This document shows, piece by piece, positions 7,152 through 15,378 of a stretch of DNA of 64,000 nt. Numbering within the stretch: the stretch's first letter is position 1; each line of letters begins with the position of its first letter. The stretch is taken from positions 124,001 to 188,000 of the forward strand of contig CAYQLY010000001.1 of assembly GCA_964418605.1 (NCBI GenBank), read 5' to 3'. Position numbers and translations under genes: made by a program. This DNA is from CAYQLY01 sp964418605 (GTDB lineage: Bacteria > Bacteroidota > Bacteroidia > Cytophagales > Cyclobacteriaceae). The notes under the pieces are model-generated. The model did no database searches, was not told where the DNA came from, and was given only the letters and a program-made list of their open reading frames with translations.

Positions 7152-8176
7152 AAAAATTTTTTGTAAAAAAATATATACCTGTATATCAAGAAGATGAAAT
7201 TATATGTATTGGTTATGCAGGTCATGAAAATAAATACATAGAACTTGTTTATTCCGAAGAAATTATAAATTTATTAAATCAAGCGGTTAAAACAGGGATT
7301 AAAGTTGAAGAGTTATCATATAATTCATTATTTTCTAAATTGCATGAATATGATTTTTTAGAAGAATTAGATAATTATTTAGAAATCGATGAAATTAATA
7401 GAGATAAAATCTATTTCCAATATCTTAACAATTATAATTTTAATGAAAGTATTTTTTCAACAAATATTCTAATATTCGGTGCAGGGGCAGGTGGTTCAAC
7501 TATATCATACATGCTTGCTCAAATGGGATTCAAAAATCTAATAGTTATAGATAATGATATTGTTACAAAAACGGATACAATAAAATCATATATTTTAAAT
7601 AAATATGATATTGGAATGCCCAAAGTTGAAGCTATTTATAAACATATTAAAAATAATTTTGATATAGATATAAGATATGTAACAGAGAGTTTTATTGATT
7701 ATGAGAGTTTAGATAAGATCATCCATTTATTTAAACCAGATTTCATTGTAAAAGCGTGTGACCCAGAACTAATTTTTAGAACTAATTTAAATGAAATTTG
7801 TTTTAAAAATAAAATTCCTTTTATTAATATGGCTTATGCATTTGAAAAATTAAGATTAGGCCCGCTTTATATACCAGGTTTTACAAATTGTGATGAGGGT
7901 TTTAATGAGTTACAGAAAAAAGCTTTTGGAAGCCATTATGATTTTCAAAAAGATAAAAAGCTTTTTACTGGTTTTTTAGCTCATCCTTCGATTTTATTTA
8001 ATGTTAATATGTTAGCTTCTTTTATACTTAAAGAAATTGTAATGTACTTTACAGAACAGTATGAATATTGTTTTACAATTGGTCGTTTAGTAGAATTTAA
8101 TCCATTGTCATTAGAATATCAATACTGGGATGTCAATTGTTCCGATACGTGTAAAATTTGTAAGCCCTTATTATAA
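7148..8176 (+). CDS. ThiF/MoeB/E1-like adenylating enzyme with N-terminal extension
   Basis: 342 residues. The nucleotide-binding core starts at about 105: GAGAGGS (111-117), acidic D135/D137 in VIDNDIV, K159 in GMPKVEA and D205 in KACDPE, all expected of E1/ThiF enzymes that adenylate a peptide C-terminus. The usual N-R-Q segment is DTIKSYIL, so the Arg is replaced by Lys (K146). A C-terminal cluster C331/C335/C338 with C248 could bind zinc, although the spacing is not the usual pair of CxxC motifs. Residues 1-100 may be an RRE/PqqD-like leader-binding domain. Overlap with the hydrolase gene implies coupling. A modifying enzyme acting on the peptide at 6128 is the likely role. Confidence 0.8.
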   Translation: MKKFFVKKYIPVYQEDEIICIGYAGHENKYIELVYSEEIINLLNQAVKTGIKVEELSYNSLFSKLHEYDFLEELDNYLEIDEINRDKIYFQYLNNYNFNESIFSTNILIFGAGAGGSTISYMLAQMGFKNLIVIDNDIVTKTDTIKSYILNKYDIGMPKVEAIYKHIKNNFDIDIRYVTESFIDYESLDKIIHLFKPDFIVKACDPELIFRTNLNEICFKNKIPFINMAYAFEKLRLGPLYIPGFTNCDEGFNELQKKAFGSHYDFQKDKKLFTGFLAHPSILFNVNMLASFILKEIVMYFTEQYEYCFTIGRLVEFNPLSLEYQYWDVNCSDTCKICKPLL

Positions 8177-8229
8177 AATATTAAATCTAATTTTATGTAT
8201 AATAAATTTTTCTTAGTAAAGAAGGAGAA

Positions 8230-8433
8230 ATGAAAAACTGTTTACTTCGTTCCAAGTCTTTTGGAAATATCAATAATCATTCTTTGGAAAATATTATATC
8301 AAAAGAAGATTTTCAGGATTTGTGGCATGCTTCAGTTGATAAGATACAAAATGTTTGTAATTCTGAATTGAGGTACAACAGTATAATAATTAGTGATATC
8401 TCTCTAAACAAGAAAATGGAATGTATAAAATAG
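8230..8433 (+). pseudogene. Remnant of SPASM-domain peptide maturase (grasp-with-spasm type)
   Basis: A 67-residue ORF behind a good Shine-Dalgarno (aaggag). The stretch FGNINNHSLENIISKEDFQD, then LWHASVDKIQNVCNSELRY, matches the end of SPASM peptide maturases of the grasp-with-spasm systems, where I expect a CxxCEFRYxC cluster. Here only the first Cys is kept; the others read S. Past residue 58 the alternative frame reads on as an ENGMYKIVYK-like tail, suggesting a frameshift. The radical-SAM-like N-terminal part is absent. I read it as a decayed fragment; the family assignment is from memory of the motif. Confidence 0.55.
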
Positions 8434-8469
8434 TATATAAATAATATCTTCAGATGACAACTTATTTTT

Positions 8470-9279
8470 ATGAAGAGTAATTATCAATCAGCTTATAATA
8501 AAAAGTATAAAGAAGAAACTGATTCTTTATTAAAAATATTTAAAAGATTTAAATCTGAAAATCCTGATTTTAAAAATCATATACGTATAGAAAAATTTTG
8601 TAATCAAATCATTAATAATAAAAATGATATGATAGAAGGAAATTTTTTTAAGAAAAGTATTATTGAAGAATTTACAAAAGTTAAGCTGCAATATAAAAAT
8701 AATAAAATAGAAAACTTTGTAAAAAAATATTTATCAAAGCTACAAGCTGAGCATAAGCAATTATTTAATAAAAATAAAAGTATATATAGTTCTGATCCAG
8801 ATTTTTTGAAAGTCTCTCCTGTAAAAATTATTTCATTTATAGCTAAATATGAAGCATGGGAAGACTTTAGACTAAAACTTTTAAAGCCTAATAAATCTAT
8901 AGATAAAAAATTGGAATCTGATACTAAATCGAATAACAAAAGTAATTCTCTTTTTAAATTTACAAAAAGCCAACAAGCTTTAGCGATCTATCATATCTTA
9001 GTAGCGATGGGATATGATAGTAGTTATAGTGATAAAACATCTATAGCTAGATTAATTCATTTATTAGCAGCTATTGATATTCCTAGAACTATTTCTAATT
9101 CTCATATTTATAAAAAAGTTAAACTTTTATATTCATATAAAAAAACTACAAAAAGTAGTATAAACGATTTAAAAACTATACTTAATGTTTTTAAACCATT
9201 AGCTTCTGGCCAATCTGATATAATTGGTAAGATAATTAATAAAATTGAAAGTGAATTGAAAAGCTACAATAAAAATTAA
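8470..9279 (+). CDS. Hypothetical island protein, 269 residues
   Basis: Not recognised. It is Lys/Asn-rich and predicted all-helical. Residues 1-130 are strongly charged; 155-235 form a more ordered helical domain (KSQQALAIYHILVAMGYDS, and the SNSHIYKKVKLLYSYKK segment). There is no signal peptide or membrane segment. It lies just upstream of the excisionase/ATPase block and reads the same way. The general look is like the RteC-type or other helical accessory proteins of Bacteroidota mobile elements, but no motif proves this. Confidence 0.65.
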   Translation: MKSNYQSAYNKKYKEETDSLLKIFKRFKSENPDFKNHIRIEKFCNQIINNKNDMIEGNFFKKSIIEEFTKVKLQYKNNKIENFVKKYLSKLQAEHKQLFNKNKSIYSSDPDFLKVSPVKIISFIAKYEAWEDFRLKLLKPNKSIDKKLESDTKSNNKSNSLFKFTKSQQALAIYHILVAMGYDSSYSDKTSIARLIHLLAAIDIPRTISNSHIYKKVKLLYSYKKTTKSSINDLKTILNVFKPLASGQSDIIGKIINKIESELKSYNKN

Positions 9280-9287
9280 TACAAAAT

Positions 9288-9313
9288 TTGGGTAGACCCA
9301 CACCCAGGCCCAA
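9288..9313. promoter_or_regulatory. GC-rich inverted-repeat block upstream of excisionase-like gene
   Basis: A short G/C-rich island in very AT-rich surroundings: ttggg (9288-9292) can pair with cccaa (9309-9313), and internally tgggt pairs with accca (9289-9300). It sits between the 269-residue gene and the HTH gene at 9357. It could be a terminator stem without T run or an operator; no function is demonstrated. Confidence 0.35.
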
Positions 9314-9356
9314 TCTTAAAAACGCTATGATATTTGCATAAATATTATTAATAAAG

Positions 9357-9701
9357 ATGCAAATATTAAATACTAAGGAAGAACTTTCAGCTATTGTTGA
9401 AGCTTCCGTATTAAAATCTGTTGAAAGACTAAAAATTATTCAAACTCAAACTAATAGTAAGGAGATATTGAATTTAAAAGAAGCCGCTAAGTTTCTAAAA
9501 ATTGCCAAGTCAACACTTTATGGTTATGTCAACCAAAATAAAATTTCTTCCTTTAAAATTAAAGGAGGAAAGAATCTGTATTTCATAAAATCAGATCTAG
9601 AAAACTGGCTTTTAGAGGGCAGGAGACCAACTAAGAAAGAACTGGCAGATAATATTCATACTCTTTTAAAAACAAAAGATAAGAGAAACAGTCATGGCTA
9701 A
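9357..9701 (+). CDS. Excisionase-like helix-turn-helix DNA-binding protein
   Basis: 114 residues. Residues 37-90 form a MerR/excisionase-type winged HTH (HTH_17): ILNLKEAAKFLKIAKSTLYG, followed by GGKNLYFIKSDLENWL. In Bacteroidota this protein is almost always next to an integrase or a RepA-like ATPase on integrative elements. Its end overlaps the next gene by eight bases (9694-9701). It probably directs excision or regulates element genes. No integrase is in the window. Confidence 0.85.
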   Translation: MQILNTKEELSAIVEASVLKSVERLKIIQTQTNSKEILNLKEAAKFLKIAKSTLYGYVNQNKISSFKIKGGKNLYFIKSDLENWLLEGRRPTKKELADNIHTLLKTKDKRNSHG

Positions 9702-10119
9702 AATCCTTGATTCACATTATTCTTTATTTGATTTTTGGCTGGCTATCCTAGAGAAGGAGCTTGAAAGACTGGATAAGCTGGTTAAGTATAAAGAATCTCA
9801 GTTGCCTCGTTTATATAGTTTTTCTATTGATCAGCTTTCTAAGAGGCACCTTCATCAAATTCATCTTTTAGAGCGAGAAATCAATCTATTGAAAGGAATT
9901 ATATTAACTATTAATTCCTTCAAAGATGAATGTATGAAACTAACAGCTAGCGTAGCTGATTTACTTATCAGCTTATCTTGCGAGAACGATTATTTGAAAA
10001 AAGAAAATAAACGCTTGCTGGAAGCTGTTGAAAGACTTAATTTCTTATATGAGCAAGAAGAAATTTTATTTACACTTTATCTTAAAAAACTTAAAATAAA
10101 TTATAATAATGCAGAATAA
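9694..10119 (+). CDS. Coiled-coil hypothetical protein of mobile element
   Basis: 141 residues, almost entirely helical with heptad-like Leu/Lys/Glu patterns (residues 17-75 and 95-125). There is no catalytic motif. It overlaps the excisionase-like gene by 8 bases and the ATPase gene by 11 bases, so the three form one operon. I do not recognise the family; a partner of the ATPase is plausible from the tight linkage. Confidence 0.7.
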   Translation: MAKILDSHYSLFDFWLAILEKELERLDKLVKYKESQLPRLYSFSIDQLSKRHLHQIHLLEREINLLKGIILTINSFKDECMKLTASVADLLISLSCENDYLKKENKRLLEAVERLNFLYEQEEILFTLYLKKLKINYNNAE

Positions 10120-11260
10120 CACATCTATTTATGCAGAACTTACTTCTATTGACCTTACTAAGTTGTCTTCGGATCTTAGAAAGATAATAGAGATAAGTCA
10201 AAAAATTCAAGAGCTTAGCACTCAATCTATTGTCTTTTCTAAACCGATTATTGATTTAGTAAATACAGGGATTATTTTTCCTAATACTATTAATGTTATT
10301 CAAGGGAGAAAAGGAGTGCATAAAAGTAGACTTACCGAGCTGTTTTGTAGTTGTTTGTTAAACAGAGATCCCTCATTAGATTATTTAGGGTTTAAAGCAA
10401 ACCCTTTGAGAACCTATTCAGTAATTCATATAGATACAGAACGAAATCAGAAAGATCAATACCCATATTGTATTCAGCAAATCAAACTAAAAGCAGGATT
10501 TGAAAAAGAAGAAACACCAATTAACTTTCGTTTTACTTCCCTTATTGATATAAATCGAGAGAATCGACTTTCAGCTGTTCGAGACTATATAAAGTTTTAT
10601 AGAGAAGTTTTTGATACTCATATCATAATCATCCTAGATGTAGTTACAGATTGTATTAAAAATTTTAATGATCCACAGGAAAGCTTAGAATTAATAGATA
10701 TGCTTAATCAAATGATTAACCAGCTTAATGTAACCTTTCTTTGTGTAATTCATGAAAATCCTAGTAGTACGGAGAAAGCACGAGGGCATTTAGGTACAGA
10801 AATTATTAATAAAGCCAGCCAAGTTATTCATGTTGGATTTGAAAGTAAAGATTTAATTGAGGTGCGATTTCTTCACTCACGGAATACTAAAAAGCCTGAT
10901 ACAATGTATTTGACATATTGCAATCAATCCAAAGGATTAGTAATGGCAGATTCAAAACAAATTGATGAAGCATTGAAAGAATTGAGAAGTAAAGCAAACC
11001 CTATAATGATAATTCAAAAGTTAGAAATTATTTTTAATGAAACTCAAAGTATCTCAAGTAAAGAACTTATCCCTCTGCTTTGTAAGGAATTTGATTCTGC
11101 TCCTAATACAATCAAGAAGAGACTAAGAGAAATTATAACAGATGAAATGACGATTCTTAATAAGAATAACATTAAATGTATTCTAAGCGAATATCCAAAG
11201 AGTGGATGTGCTACTCTTTATAGTCTTGAATTAAAAGAAAACACAATAGAACAGAAATAG
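10109..11260 (+). CDS. RepA/RecA-like AAA ATPase of mobile element
   Basis: 383 residues. The Walker A-type loop GRKGVHKS lies at 66-73; a Walker B-like strand ends in HIIIILDVVTD. VIHENPSSTEKARGHLGTE carries the His and Gly-rich sensor region seen in hexameric RepA-type replicative helicases and AAA_25 proteins. The C-terminal 90 residues have a wHTH feel (SSKELIPLLCKEFDSAPNTI). It ends the excisionase/coiled-coil/ATPase operon and is followed by a 13-bp inverted repeat and then by tRNA-Thr. The role is probably replication or mobilisation of the integrated element. Confidence 0.8.
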   Translation: MQNNTSIYAELTSIDLTKLSSDLRKIIEISQKIQELSTQSIVFSKPIIDLVNTGIIFPNTINVIQGRKGVHKSRLTELFCSCLLNRDPSLDYLGFKANPLRTYSVIHIDTERNQKDQYPYCIQQIKLKAGFEKEETPINFRFTSLIDINRENRLSAVRDYIKFYREVFDTHIIIILDVVTDCIKNFNDPQESLELIDMLNQMINQLNVTFLCVIHENPSSTEKARGHLGTEIINKASQVIHVGFESKDLIEVRFLHSRNTKKPDTMYLTYCNQSKGLVMADSKQIDEALKELRSKANPIMIIQKLEIIFNETQSISSKELIPLLCKEFDSAPNTIKKRLREIITDEMTILNKNNIKCILSEYPKSGCATLYSLELKENTIEQK

Positions 11261-11277
11261 CATTCTATTCTTCCTTC

Positions 11278-11326
11278 CCCACCCAACCAAGACAATCCCA
11301 TATAGGGAATGTGTTGGTTGGGTGGG
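11278..11326 (+). terminator. Long perfect inverted repeat downstream of ATPase gene
   Basis: Left arm cccacccaaccaa (11278-11290) pairs perfectly with ttggttgggtggg (11314-11326), 13 bp, unusually GC-rich for this DNA. The loop holds a smaller ccc-atata-ggg stem. It begins 17 bases after the ATPase stop. It fits a transcription terminator, though it is followed by tta rather than a T run; a replication or transfer signal is the alternative. Confidence 0.65.
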
Positions 11327-11503
11327 TTATTGTATACATCTACATCTATATACATGATATATCAGTAATAAATATAAATTTAAAAGCAGGTGAAATAGAG
11401 ATGATTCTGAATTGAAATTGCTTAGTTAAGGCCATAATATACAGCTAGAAATAATATAAAAAGGAGGGTATTTAGGTGAAATATGTATGCAAAATGTATG
11501 TAA
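11327..11503. other. Non-coding spacer between island and tRNA-Thr
   Basis: AT-rich sequence with no supported ORF. It contains an isolated aaggagg string (11461-11467) followed by a gtg, but the frame from it closes within a few codons. I found no copy of the tRNA 3' end here, so no second attachment site can be proposed inside the window. Confidence 0.5.
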
Positions 11504-11541
11504 ATAAAAAAGCACCTAGAAAAAAACTTATCTAAGTGCTT
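11504..11541 (-). terminator. Rho-independent terminator of tRNA-Thr
   Basis: On the minus strand the stem aagcacttaga / tctaggtgctt (11531-11541 with 11510-11520, one G-T pair) is followed by tttttattt. It lies ten bases past the 3' end of tRNA-Thr and is a textbook intrinsic terminator for it. Confidence 0.85.
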
Positions 11542-11550
11542 GATTTTCAG

Positions 11551-11624
<74 letters not shown>

Positions 11625-11714
11625 AAAAAAGAATGCAAATCTAATGAGTATTTTTGTTACTTACAACTTGTTTTTTGAACTTTTATTTTCCTTTTTTTCT
11701 ATTCTATAAGCTTA

Positions 11715-13571
11715 TTATTCAAAAGAGAGTACACCCGGTGCGTTGAACTGAAATTGGTTGAATCTGTAAAATAAACTCCCTCGCTCATAGATCGTAAATT
11801 GCTGAGCATCAGATGTGTTTGCTCCTGGATAAATACCAATGTACAATTGAACAGCACTGAAAATGAGGTGCTCATTCCTAAATCGGATACCTATTCCATA
11901 GCCTTGATAGAGTTTACTTTTAAGTATGGAGGAAGAAGGTGTGCCCATCATAGCTAGATCAGTAAAGGCTAATAGGATAAATCGAAATCCAGCTAGCTTT
12001 ACTGGAGGGTATATATTGAATTCATAATTGAGAACTGCTTTTTGGTTTCCACGAATGAGATCAGAAGAAAATCCACGGATACCGTTATCATTATTGATTG
12101 TGAGTATGGAGGAACTTGTTGGATAGTCTAAAAAATAATGTAATCTTCCCCAAATCACGCTCCTTACTTTCCATTGGTTAATGTTATATAATCTAGAAAG
12201 GTAAAGTAAGTCTGTTGAGAATAATGTTTTTTCCCATGCCTTGTATTGAAGATGATAAAAACTAGCCAATTGAAAACCACCGTATAAAAATCCATTCTTA
12301 ATACTGTAAAATCCATGCCCTCCTCGAATACCTAAATAAATGCTTTGATCGTTTTTTTTAAACTCGTAGCCATTGACACTTGATATCAGAAATCCTGTTG
12401 GTATATCTTCTGTTCGACCTAATCCGAAAAGATAATTGTCTTTATAAAATTTTCGCTTGGCATAAGCTATCCCTCCTAATAAAAATAGCCGACTTTCATA
12501 AAGACTTGAAATATTTTCAAATTCGTTGGAGTACTGATCTTTTATGATTCGTGTAGACAGTATGAGATTGTTTTCAGTAGAGGGTTGTTGATTAAACTGG
12601 ATTGGTTTGGCTATGCCAAACCAGATGTCTTGATGGTTTGACCATAAAGCTATTTTCTCAGATATCGTATCTTTAACTTTAGTTAATTGATGTTGCTCCC
12701 AGTATACGTTGACACCTCCTGCTTTTGTGAATAGCATAGACAAAAAATCTCTATTGATATTTATTCCCCATTTTTCATCACCAGGCTGTGTGGTGTGGTA
12801 TAGCTTTCCCATAAGAAAGGTTTTCCCAATTGGATTGATGGCATATTCACCTTCCCAATTCCATCCATTTTTAAAAGCTGGATCAATGTATAATCGTCCT
12901 CGTAATTCATGAGCTAAACCTAAAAAATTAATTTCTTTGATTTCTGCATATCCTGTTTTATTAAATGGATTTCCATTTATGCTTCCGGTAAGACTCCAAA
13001 TATCTTGTGCTAAAATAGTAATATCAATACTATCTGGATTTGAAGAAAGCTCTATGATCTTAATGCGAGCATCATAAATATAGTTTGTTTGACGGATGAT
13101 ACGTTCTGTTTCAGAAATGGCTAAAGGATTGAGTTTTTCATTTTCTTTAAAAAGAAGTTTGTTTTTAATAATAAACCGTTGTGTTTTAATATGTAAGCTA
13201 TTTCCTAATTTTTCCCACCAATGAAAATTGGCTTGTGATGAACGATTAATTTCATAGCCTAACGCATTTAATACGGTGATGTCAATATGCCGTATAATTT
13301 TATGAGTATATTTCTTATAATGAACAGATGGGTCATTGTCTGTTTCAGAAACTGCTATATTTTCTTCTTTATCAAAAATTAAAAATAGGTCAGCGATTTT
13401 AGTGAAGAATTTGTTTCGATGACTGAAGTCCTCTAACTTAGAAATAAGTTTATCGCCTTTAGAGATGGTTGTAGAATCATCGGAGGGATGTCCAAAAATA
13501 GATGTAGAAATAAGTACAAAACATGCAGCTAAACTCATCCATGGTATAGATACGTTGCGGTATATACGCAT
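11715..13571 (-). CDS. Outer membrane POTRA/beta-barrel protein (BamA/TamA-like)
   Basis: 618 residues from the ATG at 13571; a GTG at 13598 would add nine residues but places the signal peptide too far in. The N-terminus is a Sec signal (SLAACFVLISTSIFG). A POTRA-like region spans about 80-190 (IIRHIDITVLNALGYE, then LAISETERIIRQTNYIYDAR and a strand IKIIELSSNPDSIDITILAQ). The rest is rich in aromatic beta-strands and resembles the surface-antigen barrel, with GIRGFSSDLIRGNQ like the barrel lid-lock motif region. It is probably outer-membrane assembly or secretion; exact subfamily unknown. It lies 19 bases after pth, same strand. Confidence 0.75.
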   Translation of the reverse strand: MRIYRNVSIPWMSLAACFVLISTSIFGHPSDDSTTISKGDKLISKLEDFSHRNKFFTKIADLFLIFDKEENIAVSETDNDPSVHYKKYTHKIIRHIDITVLNALGYEINRSSQANFHWWEKLGNSLHIKTQRFIIKNKLLFKENEKLNPLAISETERIIRQTNYIYDARIKIIELSSNPDSIDITILAQDIWSLTGSINGNPFNKTGYAEIKEINFLGLAHELRGRLYIDPAFKNGWNWEGEYAINPIGKTFLMGKLYHTTQPGDEKWGININRDFLSMLFTKAGGVNVYWEQHQLTKVKDTISEKIALWSNHQDIWFGIAKPIQFNQQPSTENNLILSTRIIKDQYSNEFENISSLYESRLFLLGGIAYAKRKFYKDNYLFGLGRTEDIPTGFLISSVNGYEFKKNDQSIYLGIRGGHGFYSIKNGFLYGGFQLASFYHLQYKAWEKTLFSTDLLYLSRLYNINQWKVRSVIWGRLHYFLDYPTSSSILTINNDNGIRGFSSDLIRGNQKAVLNYEFNIYPPVKLAGFRFILLAFTDLAMMGTPSSSILKSKLYQGYGIGIRFRNEHLIFSAVQLYIGIYPGANTSDAQQFTIYERGSLFYRFNQFQFNAPGVLSFE

Positions 13572-13590
13572 AGGGGCATAAATGTGTAAG

Positions 13591-14160
13591 TTAATCACTT
13601 GTGGAGGATAAGCTCATTGCTTTTTCTATACCTAACATACAAAAATTAATGATCATGGCATAGCTTTTTTCTATAAGTAACGGAATAGTGGCTTGTTCTG
13701 TTTTGGTAAAATCACTTAGGACATAGTCAGCTTGTTTTCCTTTTGGAAAATGATCTCCTATGCCAAATTTAAGTCGTGGATAGTTTTGAGTGTTTATAGC
13801 TTCTTCTATACTTCTTAAGCCATTGTGTCCTGCACTGGATCCTTTTGCTCGCATACGTAATTTACCGAATGGCAAAGCGAGATCATCTACGATAACTAAA
13901 CTTCGCTCAATAGGAATTTTTAAATGAGTGAGCCAGTAAGAGACTGCTTTTCCACTGAGGTTCATATAGGTTGTAGGTTTTATAAGGTGTATTTTTTTTC
14001 CTTTATAACTGATTTCACTTGTAAAAGCGAGTCGGCTTAATTCAAAAGAAGCATCATGATCAGATGCAACTTTATCTACAATCTTAAATCCAATATTGTG
14101 TCTGGTATTTTCATATTCCGGACCAATGTTCCCTAGCCCAATTAATAGATAATGGTTCAT
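13591..14160 (-). CDS. pth: Peptidyl-tRNA hydrolase
   Basis: 189 residues, normal length. It starts MNHYLLIGLGNIGPEYENTR with the GLGNxGxxYxxTRHN signature and catalytic His21 in RHNIG. Further conserved parts are KPTTYMNLSGKAV, the catalytic-Asp strand VIVDDLALPFGKLRMR and GSSAGHNGLRSIE. It releases peptides from peptidyl-tRNA dropped by the ribosome in the cytoplasm. It lies nine bases after the PASTA protein gene on the same strand, followed by the outer-membrane protein gene. Confidence 0.97.
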   Translation of the reverse strand: MNHYLLIGLGNIGPEYENTRHNIGFKIVDKVASDHDASFELSRLAFTSEISYKGKKIHLIKPTTYMNLSGKAVSYWLTHLKIPIERSLVIVDDLALPFGKLRMRAKGSSAGHNGLRSIEEAINTQNYPRLKFGIGDHFPKGKQADYVLSDFTKTEQATIPLLIEKSYAMIINFCMLGIEKAMSLSSTSD

Positions 14161-14169
14161 TGATAAATA

Positions 14170-14943
14170 TTATTTAGCTATCCATAAATCTACCTCATCA
14201 CCAACGTGTATCATGGTTTTGTTTTTCCCCTCAGGTTTTTGTTTGATGATGGTCCCTTTAGGAAGGTAAGATTTGGTATAAATAACAGATCCTACCTTAA
14301 GATCAGATCCTTTAATAACCAGTTCTGCCTCTTCTTTTTTCATTCCGATGAGGTCAGGCATTTCGAACTCCATGGTTCCTAATCCATCACCTACAACAAG
14401 ATAGATGGTAGAGCCTTGTGTAATCATGGTACCCTCAGTAATTTCTTCTCCTTCAAATAATTGCTTTAAGACTAAATTTTTAAACTTATCTGGTACATAT
14501 TTTATTTTTCCTATTTTTAATCCTACACTTTGTAAAAGCAAGCTTGCACTTTTAATAGATACGCCTGTGACATTGGGCATTGTGATTTTAGGTGGATTAA
14601 CGGAGTTTGTTGAAATATATATTTTTCTATACTTTTTTACTTTTGATCCTGGTGTAGGATTTTGTTTTAACACACTATAAGGTTTGTAGTCGGGAGAATA
14701 ATTACTTGTGTCAGTAATGACGTATGTGAGGTGGTTTTTTTCTAAGCAACTGTCTAATTCATCTTTTTCCATACCAATCAAATTAGGTACGGTGATGGAT
14801 TGGCCATGATGAGTCGTGAGTGGAAGATAAACATAAAAAAATAGAATCAGAATACCTAATGCTGCAGCGAGTATAAATGAAATAGTCATTAAGACTCCTT
14901 TAAAACTATTCTTTTCTATTTTACCTAGATATTTATTAATCAT
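14170..14943 (-). CDS. PASTA-domain membrane protein
   Basis: 257 residues. A transmembrane helix at about 17-40 (LMTISFILAAALGILILFFY) is followed by three PASTA units: TVPNLIGMEKDELDSCL (about 46-110), TMPNVTGVSIKSASLLL (about 120-182) and EMPDLIGMKKEEAELVI (about 192-255). PASTA domains bind peptidoglycan stem peptides. Members in Bacteroidota lack the kinase domain of Firmicutes PASTA proteins. It sits between ddl-ddl/OB-like and pth; its start overlaps the upstream gene by eight bases. The role is probably cell-wall sensing or anchoring in the periplasm. Confidence 0.9.
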   Translation of the reverse strand: MINKYLGKIEKNSFKGVLMTISFILAAALGILILFFYVYLPLTTHHGQSITVPNLIGMEKDELDSCLEKNHLTYVITDTSNYSPDYKPYSVLKQNPTPGSKVKKYRKIYISTNSVNPPKITMPNVTGVSIKSASLLLQSVGLKIGKIKYVPDKFKNLVLKQLFEGEEITEGTMITQGSTIYLVVGDGLGTMEFEMPDLIGMKKEEAELVIKGSDLKVGSVIYTKSYLPKGTIIKQKPEGKNKTMIHVGDEVDLWIAK

Positions 14944-15373
14944 TATTTTTTAGTTGTATACTTTTTATATCTCTTAAACAATTCATAATAATACTTGTTT
15001 CTTTTCCGTCGCCCCATAGTGGAGCCCAGCTGTAAATAATACCCGAAATAGATACTTTTTTACCTTCAAATTTTTTAATCTCTTCTTCAGATCGAATGCC
15101 TTTTTTATTTACTTCTAATGCTACTTCGCTGTTATCACTTAGTTGAATACATATTCTTCCGCCAAACACTTTTTTGGTATCTTCTTTTTCGCCAGGCCTC
15201 TTCATTTTTTCTGGAAGATAAAGTTTCTTATAGATGCCTATGACAGTTACTAATTTACCAGCATTAGGTTTTATCTGATCTTCTTTGGTGATACTAATTT
15301 CATCGGATTTCATATTTAAAAAAAATATAGAGTTAAAAATGATTAGTTTGATAGATAGTTTATAGCAGTTCAT
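14936..15373 (-). CDS. Small exported OB-fold-like protein, function unknown
   Basis: 145 residues. An N-terminal hydrophobic segment (LSIKLIIFNSIFFLNMKS) may be a signal peptide. The remainder alternates short strands (GKLVTVIGIYKKLY, RICIQLSDNSEVALEV, KKVSISGIIYSWAPLW) like a small OB barrel. It lies five bases after ddl-ddl and overlaps the PASTA gene by eight bases, so it is in a cell-wall operon. I cannot name the family. Confidence 0.65.
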   Translation of the reverse strand: MNCYKLSIKLIIFNSIFFLNMKSDEISITKEDQIKPNAGKLVTVIGIYKKLYLPEKMKRPGEKEDTKKVFGGRICIQLSDNSEVALEVNKKGIRSEEEIKKFEGKKVSISGIIYSWAPLWGDGKETSIIMNCLRDIKSIQLKNND

Positions 15374-15378
15374 ACTTT

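Noticed and set aside
6128..8176. Lanthipeptide or lasso peptide locus
   Set aside because: No LanB/LanC/LanM, no transglutaminase-like B protein and no asparagine-synthase-like C protein are next to the peptide; the AsnB-like gene at 40802 is in the glycan locus.
8604..8939. Minus-strand ORF of 111 codons
   Set aside because: It lies inside the 269-residue gene; its Leu/Phe/Ser-rich content is the antisense of Lys/Asn-rich coding sequence.
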